Positions 21,497 through 35,000 of a DNA stretch of 64,000 nucleotides are shown piece after piece. Source of the DNA: Tilletiaria anomala UBC 951 (lineage: Eukaryota > Basidiomycota > Exobasidiomycetes > Georgefischeriales > Tilletiariaceae); contig NW_013546981.1 in NCBI RefSeq assembly GCF_000711695.1, forward strand, positions 62,001-126,000, in the 5' to 3' direction. Position 1 is the first letter of the stretch. Every line of letters begins with the position of its first letter. The notes beneath the pieces are model-generated. The model was given only the letters and a program-made list of their open reading frames with translations, did no database searches and was not told the origin of the DNA. The translations under genes and the position numbers were made by a program.

Positions 21497-23133
21497 GAAC
21501 ATGCCAGGCGTTAGAACATGTGACTTGTGTAGACCAACATTATTAGAATGCGTAACATTCATGATTGCATTTCTCCTGCGTTAGCCAAGCGATACCATTG
21601 CCTTGACAACGATAAAATAGAAGGCGGGGTATGAGGCGATCGTTGTTTCGTGGATACAGGGGATCCTCGCATACAGTGACACGAGCTGTCCCGCGAACCC
21701 CTTGCTCGAAGATCGCGAAGGCGACAGGCGACAGGCGGACGAAAGCTCTAGCGAGGGTTGCGGGACTGGCGCCAGAAATGACATTAGTGTCCGCAAGCGT
21801 GGCAGCTACTCGGTTACGGTGGCAAGAACATTTCCCACCGGATTGACACTTCTGACTACTGCGACAATGGTTGAGACCATTACCGTGGCCAACATTGACA
21901 CTGTTGACATGAGGCTATGATGCAGCTTAAACAACGTCCACCATCATCCTATCGATAGGAAGGAGATTGTTGCGCGTAACGTTTACCTGGGAATTGAATG
22001 TGGCTGATCGAATCGTTGCGACCCCTTGATACGGAAGATGAAGGGGGCGAATACTTAGTACCTCTGGCCATTCTGATTCCTCTTTGCGTGCTACTTCACC
22101 CTGTACACGTGCAAGTCTACCAAAAGGCTAGCTTTCGATTTACTTGTGTCAGATCACCAGCGTCCTGGGTTTCAGCAGCGTATCTGTCAAGCTCAAGGGG
22201 ATCCATGCCTTTGTGCTGTGGCTCCGTCAGCGGAATTCACAGAGACCCTTCCGGAGACGATCGATCTGTTACTGACAGTCAAGGAATCGGCCTTTGCTTG
22301 AAGGATGTAGTCTTAAGGAAATACCGACACTTGATTATGAGAGCTGCGACAGAGTAGAAGTTTAATTCCAGAAAGTGGAAACGTACATGGGCGAACGATC
22401 GCACGGGTTTGTACATCCGTGGCCGTGACGCAGAGATACATGGCAAAGCATCTAGCGATTCCTTAATAAGTGGAGGCAGTGGAGAATCCTTGTTTGTACA
22501 AAGCGAGGAGTGATGTCAACAAAGGGGAAAAGCCCAAGAATGATGAGAGCTAGGTCGAGGCGACTTTGTGAGTACAAAAACAAAGAAGAGCCATTCTTGC
22601 TCTTTTTGTGCCATGAAGACGTGAAATTAAACAGTCTGTATCCGATCGGCTTGCTCTCTTGTTGCAAGAGGAGTCTGACATAGTAAAGGTGTAGAGTGCG
22701 AATAGAACCAGGATCTTCGTGTTGTTGCTTGTAGTTGCGACAGTGATATGACGTGGGAGTCGTCGTGCGGTTGTTTAATTGGAGCTCCGTTCCGACAAGT
22801 CGGAGATACGTAGAGTATTACATAAAAGCCCCCAGTGACGTCTATGATGTCGATCCCCGACTACGTCTGACCATCCGTCTCTTTCTCCTTGACACCCAGC
22901 GTTCGAAAATCGAGGAGAATAGCCAAAGGGGTCGATCAAGGACGCTAGAGAATCAGCAGCGCAGCCCCAGGAGGAACCGTCGTCATCCCTAATTCTCTCT
23001 CTTGCAATTGCATCCGCCATCGTTCGCGGCCCGCTCGTGACGGTGTCGGATGTATCGACTGGCAGAGAAGCTGTCCGTTGACGTAACGCATTGAGCAGTT
23101 CGAGCATCGTTGAGGTCTCGTCGCGCCGAAAGT
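21497..23133. other. Intergenic spacer, 1.64 kb
   Basis: 3' flank of the Atg37-like gene and promoter of PMI. Several small frames on both strands; the 110-codon minus frame at 22775-23107 ends 26 bp from the PMI start but has no motif. No RNA gene recognised. Confidence 0.5.
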
Positions 23134-24676
23134 ATGACGAGTGCAGGTAGCGATGCGCAGAGCGGCCCGCTCGGACCCGTCTTTCGAGTCGTGCCTGGCG
23201 TGCAGAGCTATGATTGGGGCATCAAGGGCAAGGACGGCAGCTTGGTAGCCAAATTTGCATTCGAAGGTGTGGGCGCAAATTTGCTCGGGCATGCGTACGA
23301 CGATGACAAGCCTTATGCGGAGGTGCGTTGAGAAATGAATTCTGTCACAAATTAGGCTCGCAGGTTGAAGGATGCTGTTTCCAACAGCTTTGGATGGGCA
23401 CGCACCCATGCTGTCCGTCTCGCATCCTCCCTAGGGAGTCAAGTTCGCCCACTTCTTCCGAGCTGGTCTCACTTTCTTCCTATCTAGCATCCCACCCTGA
23501 TCTGCTCTCCAAAGCGGTCATTGAACACTACGGTATTCGCCTAGACAAGGAGCACGCAAGCAAGAACTCCGTTTTGCCGTTCCTTTTCAAAGTTCTCAGC
23601 GTTGGAAAGGCACTCAGCATTCAAGCACATCCAGACCGGAACCTTGCAAAGCAGCTGCATCGGCACAAACCGAACCTGTACAAGGGTGCGTACACCAAAA
23701 ATCTCTTGTCATTGGATTCTGAAACCCCGCGCTCATACTTCCTGTTCGCAACGGCGTAGATGACAACCACAAGCCAGAAATGGCAATCGCCATCACCGAC
23801 TTTTGCGGGTTCTGCGGGTTTCGGCCATTCGAAGAGGTCGCGCGGTTCGTTACGGAGGTACCAGAGTTCAAGGCGATCGTCAATCTATCCGAAGAGACAA
23901 TCAATAAGGTCATCACCGCACAACCTGCCGATGTACCCGAAGACGAACAGAAAAATCTTCTTTCAAAAATCTTTAGCGGCTTGATGAAGGCCCCAGACTG
24001 TGATATTCAAAAGTACACAACCCAGCTCGTCCAGCGCTACTCTTCCTCCACGTCTGCAGTATATTCTTGTGAAGCCGAAGCTTCCATCCCACGCCTAGTG
24101 TTATCCCTACATGCCCAATTCCCGAACGACATCGGTCTCTTCTGCGCCTTCCTCCTCAACGAGATCCATCTGACCCCTGGCCAAGCTCTATTCCTCGGTG
24201 CCAACACACTGCATGCCTATTTACACGGCGAGATTATCGAGTGCATGGCGGCATCAGACAATGTCGTGCGCGCAGGCTTAACGCCAAAGGCACGTGACGT
24301 AAATACGCTGGTTGATATGCTCACATTTGAAAATGGGCCGGGGGACCGGCAGCTGATGCAGTCGCATATATGGGACGGTGGGAAGTTCGGACTGTCGACA
24401 CTGTACCAGCCGCCAATTGACGAGTTCAACGTTTTACGGACCGTACTTGGCGGCTGCCATGGCAAGGAGGAAAGTCACCGCAGCATTCGCGGTCCTTCTA
24501 TCACCATCGTCACACAGGGTAAGGTCAAGACTACCTGGGATATAGAAGGAGCAAATTCAGGCAGCATGGATCTGGTCGAAGGTAACGTCATTTTCATTGC
24601 TGCCAGTACCACGGTTAACTTTTTGGTTTATGGCGAGCAGGAGGCCATCCTGTTCCGCGCTTACGTGGAAGTTTGA
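23134..24676 (+). CDS. PMI40: Mannose-6-phosphate isomerase, type I
   Basis: Three exons: 23134-23322, 23388-23685, 23760-24676 (467 aa); introns GTGCGT...ACAG and GTGCGT...GTAG. It begins with the family signature GVQSYDWGIKG, then PYAELWMGTHP (rebuilt across intron 1), FLFKVLSVGKALSIQAHPDRNLA with metal-binding Gln/His, and MAIAITDFCGFCGFRP. The cupin core LGANTLHAYLHGEIIECMAASDNVVRAGLTPKARDV carries the remaining zinc ligands and the substrate Arg. The enzyme interconverts fructose-6-phosphate and mannose-6-phosphate in the cytosol, feeding GDP-mannose for glycosylation and wall mannan. The length matches fungal PMI (about 430-450). No oddities. Confidence 0.97.
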
Positions 24677-25179
24677 CGATCAGTGCATCATGGTCTGTAG
24701 TTGATGAGGACTTTGTATTCTTTACCCGAAAAGTGAGAAATCTGGTACATGGAAGCACTTGCTGTATCGACAAGACGCCATTTGCACATTCTCGAAAATG
24801 TTCTTTATAGCACGTTATTTTATGAAAATTACAAGCGCAGGAGCAGGAGCAGCAAGTCGTTCCCGACAGGGATTGGATATAGACACCTGACCGTCGTGGG
24901 GCGCCCATATACTAAAGTGCCCGGAATCGATTGTAGAATGATGACTTCGCATTCATGATTGAATGTTTTCGTGCGCCTTGCGGCAATGCTCAACTGAAAG
25001 TGGCTAAAAGGCCCCGACATGGCGGCCCGTGCAGCGGATTGAGGAGACGTCCGTAGGGCCGAGCGCAAATAAGTGGAGAAATTTTGGAATTGAGGCGTGT
25101 ACCAGAATCCTTGAAAGCAAAGTGGAGATTGATCCCCGTCTATTGTGTCGAAGGTGGATGCAGATTGAGAAAGAGCAAA
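24677..25179. other. Convergent spacer, 503 bp
   Basis: 3' flanks of PMI (+) and the GMC oxidoreductase (-). Nothing else supported. Confidence 0.55.
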
Positions 25180-27420
25180 TCAGGTTGGTTGCAAGCAGTG
25201 GCCGTGGCTGCGCTGAAAGATGGATGATTGATGCAGGTATGCTGGTGTTCGTGATGGAACTGGGGTGCTTGAAGCGTCAGCCTTGATAAGGTCCGCTCCA
25301 GCCTCGGCGATGCCATAGACAAGCGCTTGGATGTGCGCAGATACGTGCAGAGGAATGATGCTGGCGTCAACGACGCGGACGTTCTGCGTACCGTAGACCT
25401 TCAATCGAGGGTCGACAACGCCACCTTGACGTTCCGGCAGCATGGACGCAGTACCCTGAATGAGTAAAGAGGGCGAGATTTTAGTTCGAGAAAAAGATGA
25501 AGGATGCGCCAGACGCAATGTTACTACTCACGACAGGGTGGTATTCGGTGGTGAAACCAGTGGTAGTAGTGAAGGCTTCGAGAGAGGCAGCGTCGTTGCC
25601 GACAGCAGCGCCAGGCACGACCTCTTGGGCAATATAAGACCCGTACGTCTGCGTCGCAGCGATCTTGCGGAGAAAGCCGGTACCGGCGCTTGCCACGGTC
25701 CGATCAAAGTCCGTAGTGTAGTAGTTGGCATTGATGACGGGGTATGTTGTGGGATCCGACGAGCTGATGTGGATGGAGCCACGAGAGAGCGGATGCTGCA
25801 ATGCGGCGAAGAAAGTAATGTAATTCTTGCCGGCCACTGGAGCGCCGGCGCCAGCAAAATAACCGTCGACACCAATGAGCTCCATCTGGGTGACTGTTTC
25901 GTTGTCCTTCTTGAGGAACTCAATCTGCTTCCAAAGGGTGGCGTTGTAAGGTGAGTGCGAGCTGTTGACGTACGATTCAGCTTGAGAGATGATTTTTGAC
26001 GCCTCATCGTCGCCGACCAACTCCTGTAGGTTGATGTAGCCAATCGAAGGAACCGTCTCGGTCAAGATCGAAGCTGGGTTCTTCGAATTGGCTGTGTAAA
26101 GTTCCTTTTGCTCTGCAGCGAATGTCGCATTGTTGCGGAGGGAGTCGAGCGTCGTGTGGCCGCTCTCCAGCTCGTAAGCGGCGAAGCTGTACGTGTGTTC
26201 TTGTAAGTTCTCGCCGACTGGAAGCTCTTTGAGCTGCGGGATTCCAGCAGCGGACAGAACGCTCTCCTTTCCGATGCCGCTTCTCTCAAGAATGGCAGGG
26301 GACATGACCGATCCAGCAGACAGGATGACTTCCTTACGGACTGGCACCGTGTAGGAAGCACCGTTATACTGGAAGTTGACACCGCTCGCCACCAGATTGT
26401 TGCCGATGGAATTCTGGTTGAACATGATCTTGTCGACCAACGCGCCAGTCAGGACCTTGAGATTTGGTCGATTTGAATTTGGCCAAAAGTAAGCGGCTGC
26501 CGAGTAGCTGCGGGTCGAATTGGCGGGGTTGATGTCCGACGGCTGCAGGGCTGAACCATTGTTGTCGCCCTTTGCCCGGGTGTTGGACTGAATGCCGAGA
26601 CTGCTGAGCGCTGCGATCCATTTGGATACCTGCTCACTGACATAGAACGGAAAAGAGACGTGGATCGGGCCAGAAGTTCCGTAATCGGAGGCAACAGGAG
26701 TAAAGTTCATTGCTTCGATCTTGTCGGGGTCCGGCTGTGTGTAAGTCTCGGCCTTCTTGATATACTTGTAAACGAAATCCCAGTTCCATCCCGGCGAGCC
26801 CAGCTGCTCCCAAGCATCAATTTCCCGCTTGTTTGGCCGGTCCCAAACCAAGAAGTTGAGCGCACTCGAGCCTCCCTGAACGAGATTGACGAATTCGGGG
26901 AAGTCAGAAGAAAGGATCACAGTCGAGGTGGATGGATGCATTAGGTGCGGCTCACCAAGACGTGACCTCTAGGCCAGCCGACAGCAGGAACGCCGTTGGA
27001 CTGCGGCTGCGTAGTCATGTTCCAATCATATTTGGTACCGAGGTCCGCTCCAAACTGACCAGGAGTGTCGATGATCGGGTCTCCGCGACCATCGGGACCG
27101 GCTTCGAGTACCGCGACAGTGTACTTTCCACCCTCACTGAGCCTGGCAGCGACAGTCAGACCTGCAGTTCCTCCGCCTGACAGGGGTAAAGACTCGTCAG
27201 ATGGATTGTATTTGGCCAAGGTGGCTGGAGATGTAAACATACCCAAGACGACGTAATCGACACCACTCGCTGGACGATCCCGTGGCTGCGCCGCGGCATT
27301 TGCAAGGAGAGAAGAGATAAAATCCGCAGCCCCGTTTTCTTGGATCGGGAGAGCGTGCGAACAGGAGACGACCGCAAGAACAGTCGCGACGCCGGCAGCA
27401 GCGGCAATGCTTGCTCTCAT
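25180..27420 (-). CDS. Secreted GMC oxidoreductase (aryl-alcohol/glucose oxidase-like, AA3)
   Basis: Minus-strand exons 27420-27243, 27176-26956, 26875-25532, 25455-25180 (672 aa). The N-terminus MRASIAAAAGVATVLAVVSC is a signal peptide. The FAD motif DYVVLGGGTAGLTVAARL is rebuilt across intron 1, with the ribose-binding Glu in AVLEAGPDG. GMC signatures follow: RGHVLGGSSALNFLVW across intron 2 and SAGSVMSPAILERSGIG in exon 3. The C-terminal domain has HPVVGTASMLP across intron 3 (first active-site His) and VDASIIPLHVSAHIQALVYGIAEAGADLI (second catalytic position). Such flavoenzymes oxidise alcohols or sugars and release H2O2 outside the cell, often supporting lignocellulose attack. The exact substrate is not readable. 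The last 30 residues are a Ser/His/Gln-rich extension beyond the usual end. A TATA-like CCTTTATATGC lies about 180 bp upstream on this strand. Confidence 0.93.
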
Positions 27421-29360
27421 ATTCGGCTTTCGGAGATGAGGTGAAGGAAGGTGAAGCGAGGAAGAGGGAGATAGAGGATCAAATACCCGTGAGACGGATG
27501 CTGGTGAGGGTGGGGTGACAATGAGTTTGGTCACGGGGAGATGCGTCCGGTCGTGGTTCACATGCGGGCGCCAAGGGCGGCCAGCTGCATATAAAGGAGC
27601 AGAAAATCTGGTGGTCAGTTGCCCCAGTTGAACCCCAACGCAACCGTTGGTCGAAACAGGTACCCATGCAGCTGGGTGGCGAATGATCGGCAGTGGGGCA
27701 CGATGGCAGACGGTGTCTGAATGTACACTGGGGAGCCCTACCGACAGTGTACCGCACAGACCCAGGGCAGTCCCAGGACGGCCACGCACGGGATTCTTCA
27801 TTCATGCGAGGGCAAACAAAAACTTAGTATAAACAATCGCTGGCAGGCGCCCTCAAGCCTGGTCAGCCACAGTTCGTCGATGCTTTGAGCCATTTGGCAA
27901 ATGAACAAATGGTTGTCAGTATCAGAGAGATCTGCGTCTGTATCAAGAGGGGAAACCCGCACTGTACCAGCTGGAGGCTGCTGGACGTTGGTAGACGTTG
28001 GCAGACGAAACCAAACGTCTACTCCACAGGCGTGTGCTCCCCCTTTACTTGTCTGCCATCTGATCATTGATCGATGATGACATGGCTCGAGCCTTGGTAC
28101 AGTCTCGGTAGAGCACTGTAGGCGTTATGAGTTGATCCGGTTCACCAAACTCAATCGACCGTGTGAAGATGCAGACGGAGAACTGGTGAGCGAAGAAGAG
28201 CACAGTCAGCCTTGCAGCATATATCATGAGAGTGGCGCACAGTCTTTCGGCGCAACAGGCTAACGGCGCGGGACTCTCCTCGTCCCATCTCGATTGGGAC
28301 TTTGAGCATATCCAATATCGCCCTCAAATTCGAAATATCGAAGGAGAAAAGCGCAACGATAGGTGAAGAAGCAAAGAGCGAAAGGGTAAAAGATCCACAA
28401 GTTCACGCGTGCCCACTATCCCCTGCTCATGACCAGATTAAGCACGGTTCGGGTAGATTATATGTGTATGCAAACGTGCAATTTCATTATTTTTTTCTCG
28501 CATGTCAGGGGCATCTGCAGCTTGAATGGATTTTCGAAATTGCCACTCGGTATTCCATATGTATGTATTCATACATTTCAATCCCTCAAACATATTCATA
28601 TATCCAACTTCATGAACTTCATGCTCTCATGTTGTAGAAGGGGGAACCCACCGCCTCCTTTCGGGACCGCCACAGTTATCTCAGGACTTGCCAAGGCGGA
28701 CCGTGAGTGTCTGTAACCGCTTTTCTTCTAATTCTTTTGATCGAGGGAACTCGGGATATAGCAATGAAGATTGGAGAGGGCAGTAGGGTATGGTCGCAAG
28801 GCGTTCACGCGTCGACCGTGTATTATGTGAAGCACAACGGTCATTTCATCTACGGCAATTCTGCAGTTGACAGGTTGGCATGCGTCAAGCGTCGCATTCT
28901 CACACGTTTCGACCGTCAAAGCAAACTCGACAAAGTTTTCAAAGCAAGTAGACTCCTTCAAGCATCGAGTGAGTTCCTGGCGATTTCTGAACCTCATCGC
29001 CTCAATGCACAGGCTGTCCTCGACAGTCGAGCCACGACGACGCTTGACGTTCGCAGGTCGGCCGACAACGCCGAATGGGCAACGAGTTTGCAACAGCTCT
29101 CTGTTGACGAGTGTGGAATCTGGACCTGTGGGCATGTAGGCACTGGGCAGACGTGGACAGTAGGAGGCTGAGGGAGGTAGTGTGTGGGATGGGATTGCTG
29201 CGGGGGGCCATGGGGCATGGGCTGGCGTGGCGTCTGCACTCAATTGCCCATGCCTCATACCACATGTGCAACGGTCTGCACAACGCTGCACGGATGAAGA
29301 GTGGCTGGAGTGCACTGCTGCATACACTGTGCTAAATGCACATCAATTATTAGGGATGTA

Positions 29361-29388
29361 CATCCATGTACGCACGTACACATGGATG
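29361..29388. repeat. Imperfect inverted repeat (12-bp arms)
   Basis: CATCCATGTACG is followed almost at once by CGTACACATGGATG, its reverse complement apart from a CA insertion. It sits in the gene desert with no gene nearby. Confidence 0.55.
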
Positions 29389-30076
29389 TGCATTATGCAG
29401 GCGAGCCCCTGGCTGTCACTATTTTAGTCTGCACTTCTGCGCTAAACTTTGATGACGAAGGGTTGGAGGCGCAAGGCAACCCAACGGCGCAAGGGTGATG
29501 AAAAGACATACCATGATGAACATACACGAATTGCATAGTAGTATATCGGGGCTTTTTCACTTTTGCCTGTTCCCATTGTTTTTGGGTAGTTGTTGGGTCT
29601 GTCACAGTCCCTGGTGACAGGTGGTTGTGACTAGTATAATCCCAGGACTTTTCCTCCCTCAGTTCTCCTATGGCTTACCCCTGAAAAATGCTTACTGGCA
29701 ACGCAATTTTAACGCCCGGGGCCATGGAATGAAGACTGGAACCCCGCTCCTGAGAACAACATTTTACACATCGTACATACATCTCATTCAGCATCAGGTC
29801 TCATTCTCTCCCATGGCCTCTTGATCTCTGCGCAGCATCTACAGCGCATCAGCGATAGGCGATGGGAGCATGCCCAGGCTCCAGACTCTCAGCTTCCAAG
29901 CTATTCCAGGTTGGCGCTGGTCGGCGCCAGCCGCCGAAGACTTGGAAGCTCACGCGCAATCATGAATGCGGTTGCACGGTCATGCGCTCATGCGCTCATG
30001 GAGGCTCTCATGCGCCCATACTGACTATCCTGGCGATTCACCAAGCGACTCCCCTTCAATAACAGTTCATGCTCGC

Positions 30077-30089
30077 TATATATATATAC
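30077..30089. repeat. (AT)n microsatellite
   Basis: A short uninterrupted TA run followed by CTATACCCTATAG in the gene desert. Confidence 0.6.
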
Positions 30090-32036
30090 TCTATACCCTA
30101 TAGTACGCCTTAGCGCGCTGTGGTGCCGGTAGACACTTGAGCAGATGTGTGTATCTGGGACCTTTCTCACAGGCATCCTCCGTACCAAACGGATGCCCCG
30201 GATCACGCCAAGAGTCGCCTTCAAGCTTGAGGAAGACTGAGGATGATAAAAAATACTATGTACATGCCGTAATACGCGAGGCAAGTCTTTCGAGAGCAGC
30301 TGCTCTCTGCGCCGCCTACGTCCGAACATAGCGGGGACCCAATTGCTGATAGGAGGATCAGAATGTTGAGCAGGCAGCGTGGGATATCCTCATGGAGACT
30401 GGGCTCACTAGTCTCTTCTGGACTGTAACCCAATCCACGCGTTTTCCATAGGGGCTCCAGTCGCACCATTGGTGGCCCACTGTTGGCGATGTTTCTTTGT
30501 CTCGCCCATGTCGTAATTCAAAGTGGACACCCAGACCTGGTGTGCTCTGTCGTACGTCACGCTGAGAGAAAGATATGCCTAGCTTTTCGGACAGTACACG
30601 CAGGTGCATGGAGGCACAAAAGTCTGGCATGTTTGTGCGTGAAGCTGATGGCACCTCTTGCCTCCTTTTGTTCGGCCGCGCTGCTTGATTTCCCGATGAG
30701 TCACATTCCCGTCGAAAAGCAGATTCATACGGAACAGCTGAGTGAACCTAGTCTCATCTCAGTTCCCTTTTGCGTCGAGCTCCTGTCCGCAGCGGAAAAT
30801 TTTGACAAGAGCATTGCACAGCTATGATGTTTGATATACCCCTGCGTATCTCGGTGTTAAGGGGGTCGGTACATCCAGAGCCAACATCGAGGTATCGAGT
30901 GTTGCGCACAGAAAGGATTGATCGTACGCGCGCATCGCATCGCATGCATGTGAAGCCTCATACCTCATCCTATTTGAGGGTCCTTGCCCGTGGTTTGAAC
31001 ATCGCAAGCTGACGCTCAACATTGGCGAAGGGGTTAGTGTACATCGATTGCTTGAAGGGTTTGTAAGGCGAAACGCCGTGAGGATAGCCCCTGGCTGCTT
31101 GTCCTTATCGCTGCGCGTCCACTTGCTTGCACCCAGTAAAAGGGTACCGACATGCTGCCAGCAAGAGTTCTTTGCCACTCGAGTGCCTGCTGGCATGAGA
31201 ATGGTAAGCACTTTAGAGCTCACATATCCACACAGACATGTCAAACGAAGCGGATGAGAATGTTGTCACGCTTGGTGTGGCCTTATTTTTTTTGGGTGGG
31301 AGCGCGTCATGTGCCCGTCTCGCTCTTGTGACGCAATATGACACGGATTTTTTTTGGATAACCCGCGCGGATGCAAGCCATCATTCAACTGAGTTGTGCT
31401 CATGCAATGATGACGTGTTTGGGAGAGTGCTGAGTGGGCGGGCAGACAGTCAAAGTGGCAGGTGAGCAGAGCACATCACACAAATGTCACACAGGAGGAG
31501 AGGCGTCAGAGGCGTGGGGAGAAAGCACACGGCGAATGATAAATGCATGGTGGATGGCGTTGACGCCTTGCCACCAATCGCTCTAATATCCGTGACTGCT
31601 ATTCTAGTCGACCAGAATCGTCACCTCAATTCTGTCTCCAGCGCAACACTCTCTCCACGTGAATGCAACTTGGCTTGCATGACTCCTGGCGACACAACAC
31701 AGGGACATGGGGCTCTTGCGGCGACGAACTGCTTTAGACGGAATTTTGCGAGGAGCACCTGATTACGACGCCCTGTCTCAGCTCTTGTAGCCCAAACTCG
31801 CCTTGGAGCGATACAATGTTCTAGGGACCCATGTCCACACTCTGCTCATTATCGGAGGTCTCATCGTGGCAAGTTCCGACGCGTTTCTCGCATCCTTCTT
31901 CGCCTTCCCCAGCCCCACCTCCCGCGCCACTCGAGTTCACTCGATCTTACACCTGACCGGTGGCGCGTGAACGCTCAGGCCCTTCGCCATACGCCAGTGT
32001 TGTGTTGCGGCTAGCCAGGTGTGAGCCTGATCAGAT

Positions 32037-35000
32037 ATGCTGGTCTCGCAACACCAGCAAACAGCCGTGCCACTGACTGGAGCACCTTTCTCTTCACCGC
32101 CAGCATGCGCTAGCGGCAGTCCTACGATAATGCATCCAGGTGGCATAGGAGCAGCTCTGGCGTCCGCGTCGACGCCAATGGGGAGCCATTCTGTCGCGTC
32201 TGGAGTAGCGCCAGCGCACGACGAGAATCACCCTTGGGCACAGCATTTCGCATTGATGCGCGAGCAAGAGGGAGAGTTGGCAGGTCTTAGTGGCGGCGTG
32301 AATGGAGTAGGGTGGGTATCCAGGCCAGGTGGCGTCCCAACTGCGCTACCCACAAGTCTAAATGCCCGAAAGGCAGATGCCGATGGGGGGTTCTTTGGTG
32401 GTGCAAGCGCAACGTCAACATTCCCTTCGTCAATACGCACCCATGAAGCAGCGCCTCCTATGCTAGGTCAAACCGCAACGGCAAGTTGCGGCGGTTCGGC
32501 AGCCGCCCCTTTTGCATCTCGCAAGCCATCCTTCAAAATGCAGCTGCCCAACTTGACTGCTCGCCCACCGCTAGTATCGTCTTTCTCCTTGCCAGCGCCA
32601 TCTGGAACAGTGGGGAGCTTCTCCGCGCACCTTGCAAGCTTTTCCCATTTGAATCAGTCACCCAAGAGGCATGCTGACGGCAGCGCCACATCTGCAAAGT
32701 TTGCATTTCTTCCCATCTTTGCAACTCAAGGGCGGGCCGCGAGCTTGAACAGCGATGCCAGTATGCGAAGAGCACAAAGTGGTGGCAGCGGTGGCAGTGA
32801 CAGTCGCATTGGCAGGCCTATACTCCCTGACAAAGCGCAGTCGTCGCATCGGCTTCAGGTTGACAGTGCGGTTGACCGCAAACTCAAGCGTATCGAAACT
32901 GCTGAGCTCGCGCGGCTCCTCAGATCGAGCCCTGCCGACGTCGAAGGAGCGTCAGATACTCTGGTCATTGACATTCGCCCTTCTACATCGTTCAGGGTGG
33001 CACGCATACGCGGCAGCGTCAACGTGTGCGCTCCGAGCACGCTGCTCAAACGTCGGACTATCACTGTCGAGAGGATCGAGGACGAGTTGCTCCCTGTGGA
33101 TGATGTTGATGGGAGTGCCGAACGTGGCCCCTCGAGCGGCGGAATCAAATGCGAGAACGAATACTTTCGGAGGTGGCGAACGAACAGATATGCATGGGCC
33201 TCTTCGCCGGCCACACCCAGCGATCAACTATCTGGCGCCAAGCTTGAGCGTATTGTTGTTCTCGACATGGACACTGACAACCTCTTGGGAAAAGGAAAGG
33301 CTTCCGCAGGAGGCGGGGGCGCTTGCCTTCGAGGCTTGCTGGACAAATTCAACGATGCAGGGTTCGCTGGCGAGCTGTGCTGGCTCGCAGGCGGGTTCAA
33401 GCAGTTTGCATCCTGTATCGCGGCAAGCGGTTTGATCATCCATGGCGATGGCCCTTCGCTCGAATGTCAACAGCAGAGCATGAGCACAGGAAGACAACCG
33501 AAGGCTTCGTCAGTATCCACTGCACCGGGCAAGTTTCTGCTACCCGGAAAATCGCCATCGAATGCGCTCTCGTCAGCGAGGCCCAGCGGTATCCGTCGCG
33601 CGTCAGCTCCTTTCTTTCCGAAAGGATTCACCATCCCGTCTTTCAAGTTCAGCTCTCCATTCAGCTTGAATTCCACCGGCGGCAGCGGCTCAAACTCGTC
33701 TGGCTTTGGGCCCAGCGTGACTTCAGGCTCCGGCACAGTGGCAATGGGCAGCTACACGCCTCGCAGCGCACCCCTTGCGCCGCGTGCGCCGAGCTCTAAA
33801 CACTCCCTAGTTCAGCCGCGCTGCCTGCCGATGGAGGCGTTCACCACACAGACGACGGTGCAGGGACCAGCATCGATGGGATTGTCCACTCGGAAGATCG
33901 GATTGGAGGCGGAAGGCGGCTTTGCCTTTTTCGCAGCTCGTGATGACACTAATGATGCCTTCGGCAAGGCTAAGGATGCGCAGAAAAGCGAGAACAGTAG
34001 TGTTTGCAGTGTGAGTACCAGTTTCTGTGGTTGCACGCATTGCTCCCGCCCTGACTTGCCCAAACATGCTCCTCAACAGGCCGCCTTTGCCAATCCGTTC
34101 TTCGACAACATCCGTCAAAACCGCGAGCTGGCGCATGGTGTCACGGAGCACATTCCTCTCGACGTTCCGGTGATCACGCAGGAGGAGAAGGACGCGTTGC
34201 CACTGTTTCTCAAAAAGCTGGTGGACCTCCCTGCAGTGGAGCGTGCTGAAGTACTGGCGCAGAACTTTTTCAACATCGACCGCACAGAGCAGGACAGGCT
34301 CAATGCTACTATGAGACAGCACGCGTCGGAGTCGATAACAGACCCAAGGTCGTCCAGTGCGCCGATCTCCACAGGCGAGAAAGGCGGCGGAAGCAACAGC
34401 GGGAGCGTATCTAGCCCCAGGGCCCTCACAACAGCACCCTTCTCTTCCATTCCTGACGTTTGCTCCGCTGCGGGTGAGCGCTTCCCGTTCAGCATCGCAG
34501 CGGCACTGGAACGCGGCGCCGACAATCGGTACAACAACATTTGGACATACGAGCACAGCCGGGTCCGATTGGCGCATCCACAATCGTCTGACGATCCCGG
34601 CTCGGACTACATCAATGCGTCCTTCATCGAGCCGGCGCGACGGTACGGATCGCGAAGACGCTTTATTGCCACGCAGGCACCGATGCCCAGCACCTTTGAA
34701 GCGTTCTGGCAGGTGCTCTGGGAGCAGAACAGCCACGTCATTGTCATGCTTTCGCGTGAGAAGGAAGGCGGACGCGTCCAGTGCCATGACTATTGGTCCC
34801 AACCGTTGTGCGGCAGGTTCATGAAGACAGAAATGATCGATGAGGTCAAGCTTACGGACCGGGGCGAAATCATTCACTCCAAGCCGTCTGACGGCAGTGG
34901 CGGTAGCGGTTGCAAGGGTGATTCAGGAGGCTTTTTCTCCGCTGTTGATGCCGGCGGCACATCAGAGGGTGAGCCTACCATCGTTCGGCGCTTGTTGCGC

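Larger units (their letters stand above)
27421..32036. other. Gene desert, 4.6 kb
   Basis: The longest stretch without a supported gene. Frames up to 199 codons exist on both strands (for example 28728-29327 minus and 30822-31244 minus) but none shows domain motifs, splice continuity or sensible composition. It contains an imperfect inverted repeat at 29361-29388, a short TGCGCTCA-type tandem near 29980-30000 and an (AT)n run near 30077-30089. The last few hundred bases are the promoter/5' UTR of the phosphatase gene. Confidence 0.5.

Noticed and set aside
22234-22250. ACAGAGA string as a possible U6 snRNA
   Set aside because: None of the other invariant U6 blocks is present nearby.
22775-23107. 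110-codon minus frame just upstream of PMI
   Set aside because: It could be a small divergent gene, but nothing in the sequence supports it beyond being open.
28728-29327. 199-codon minus-strand frame and overlapping + frame 28707-29171
   Set aside because: Random-looking composition and no motif; both lie in the gene desert.
33807-34877. 356-codon minus-strand frame inside the phosphatase
   Set aside because: It is antisense to the conserved PTP domain, whose motifs are clear on the + strand.
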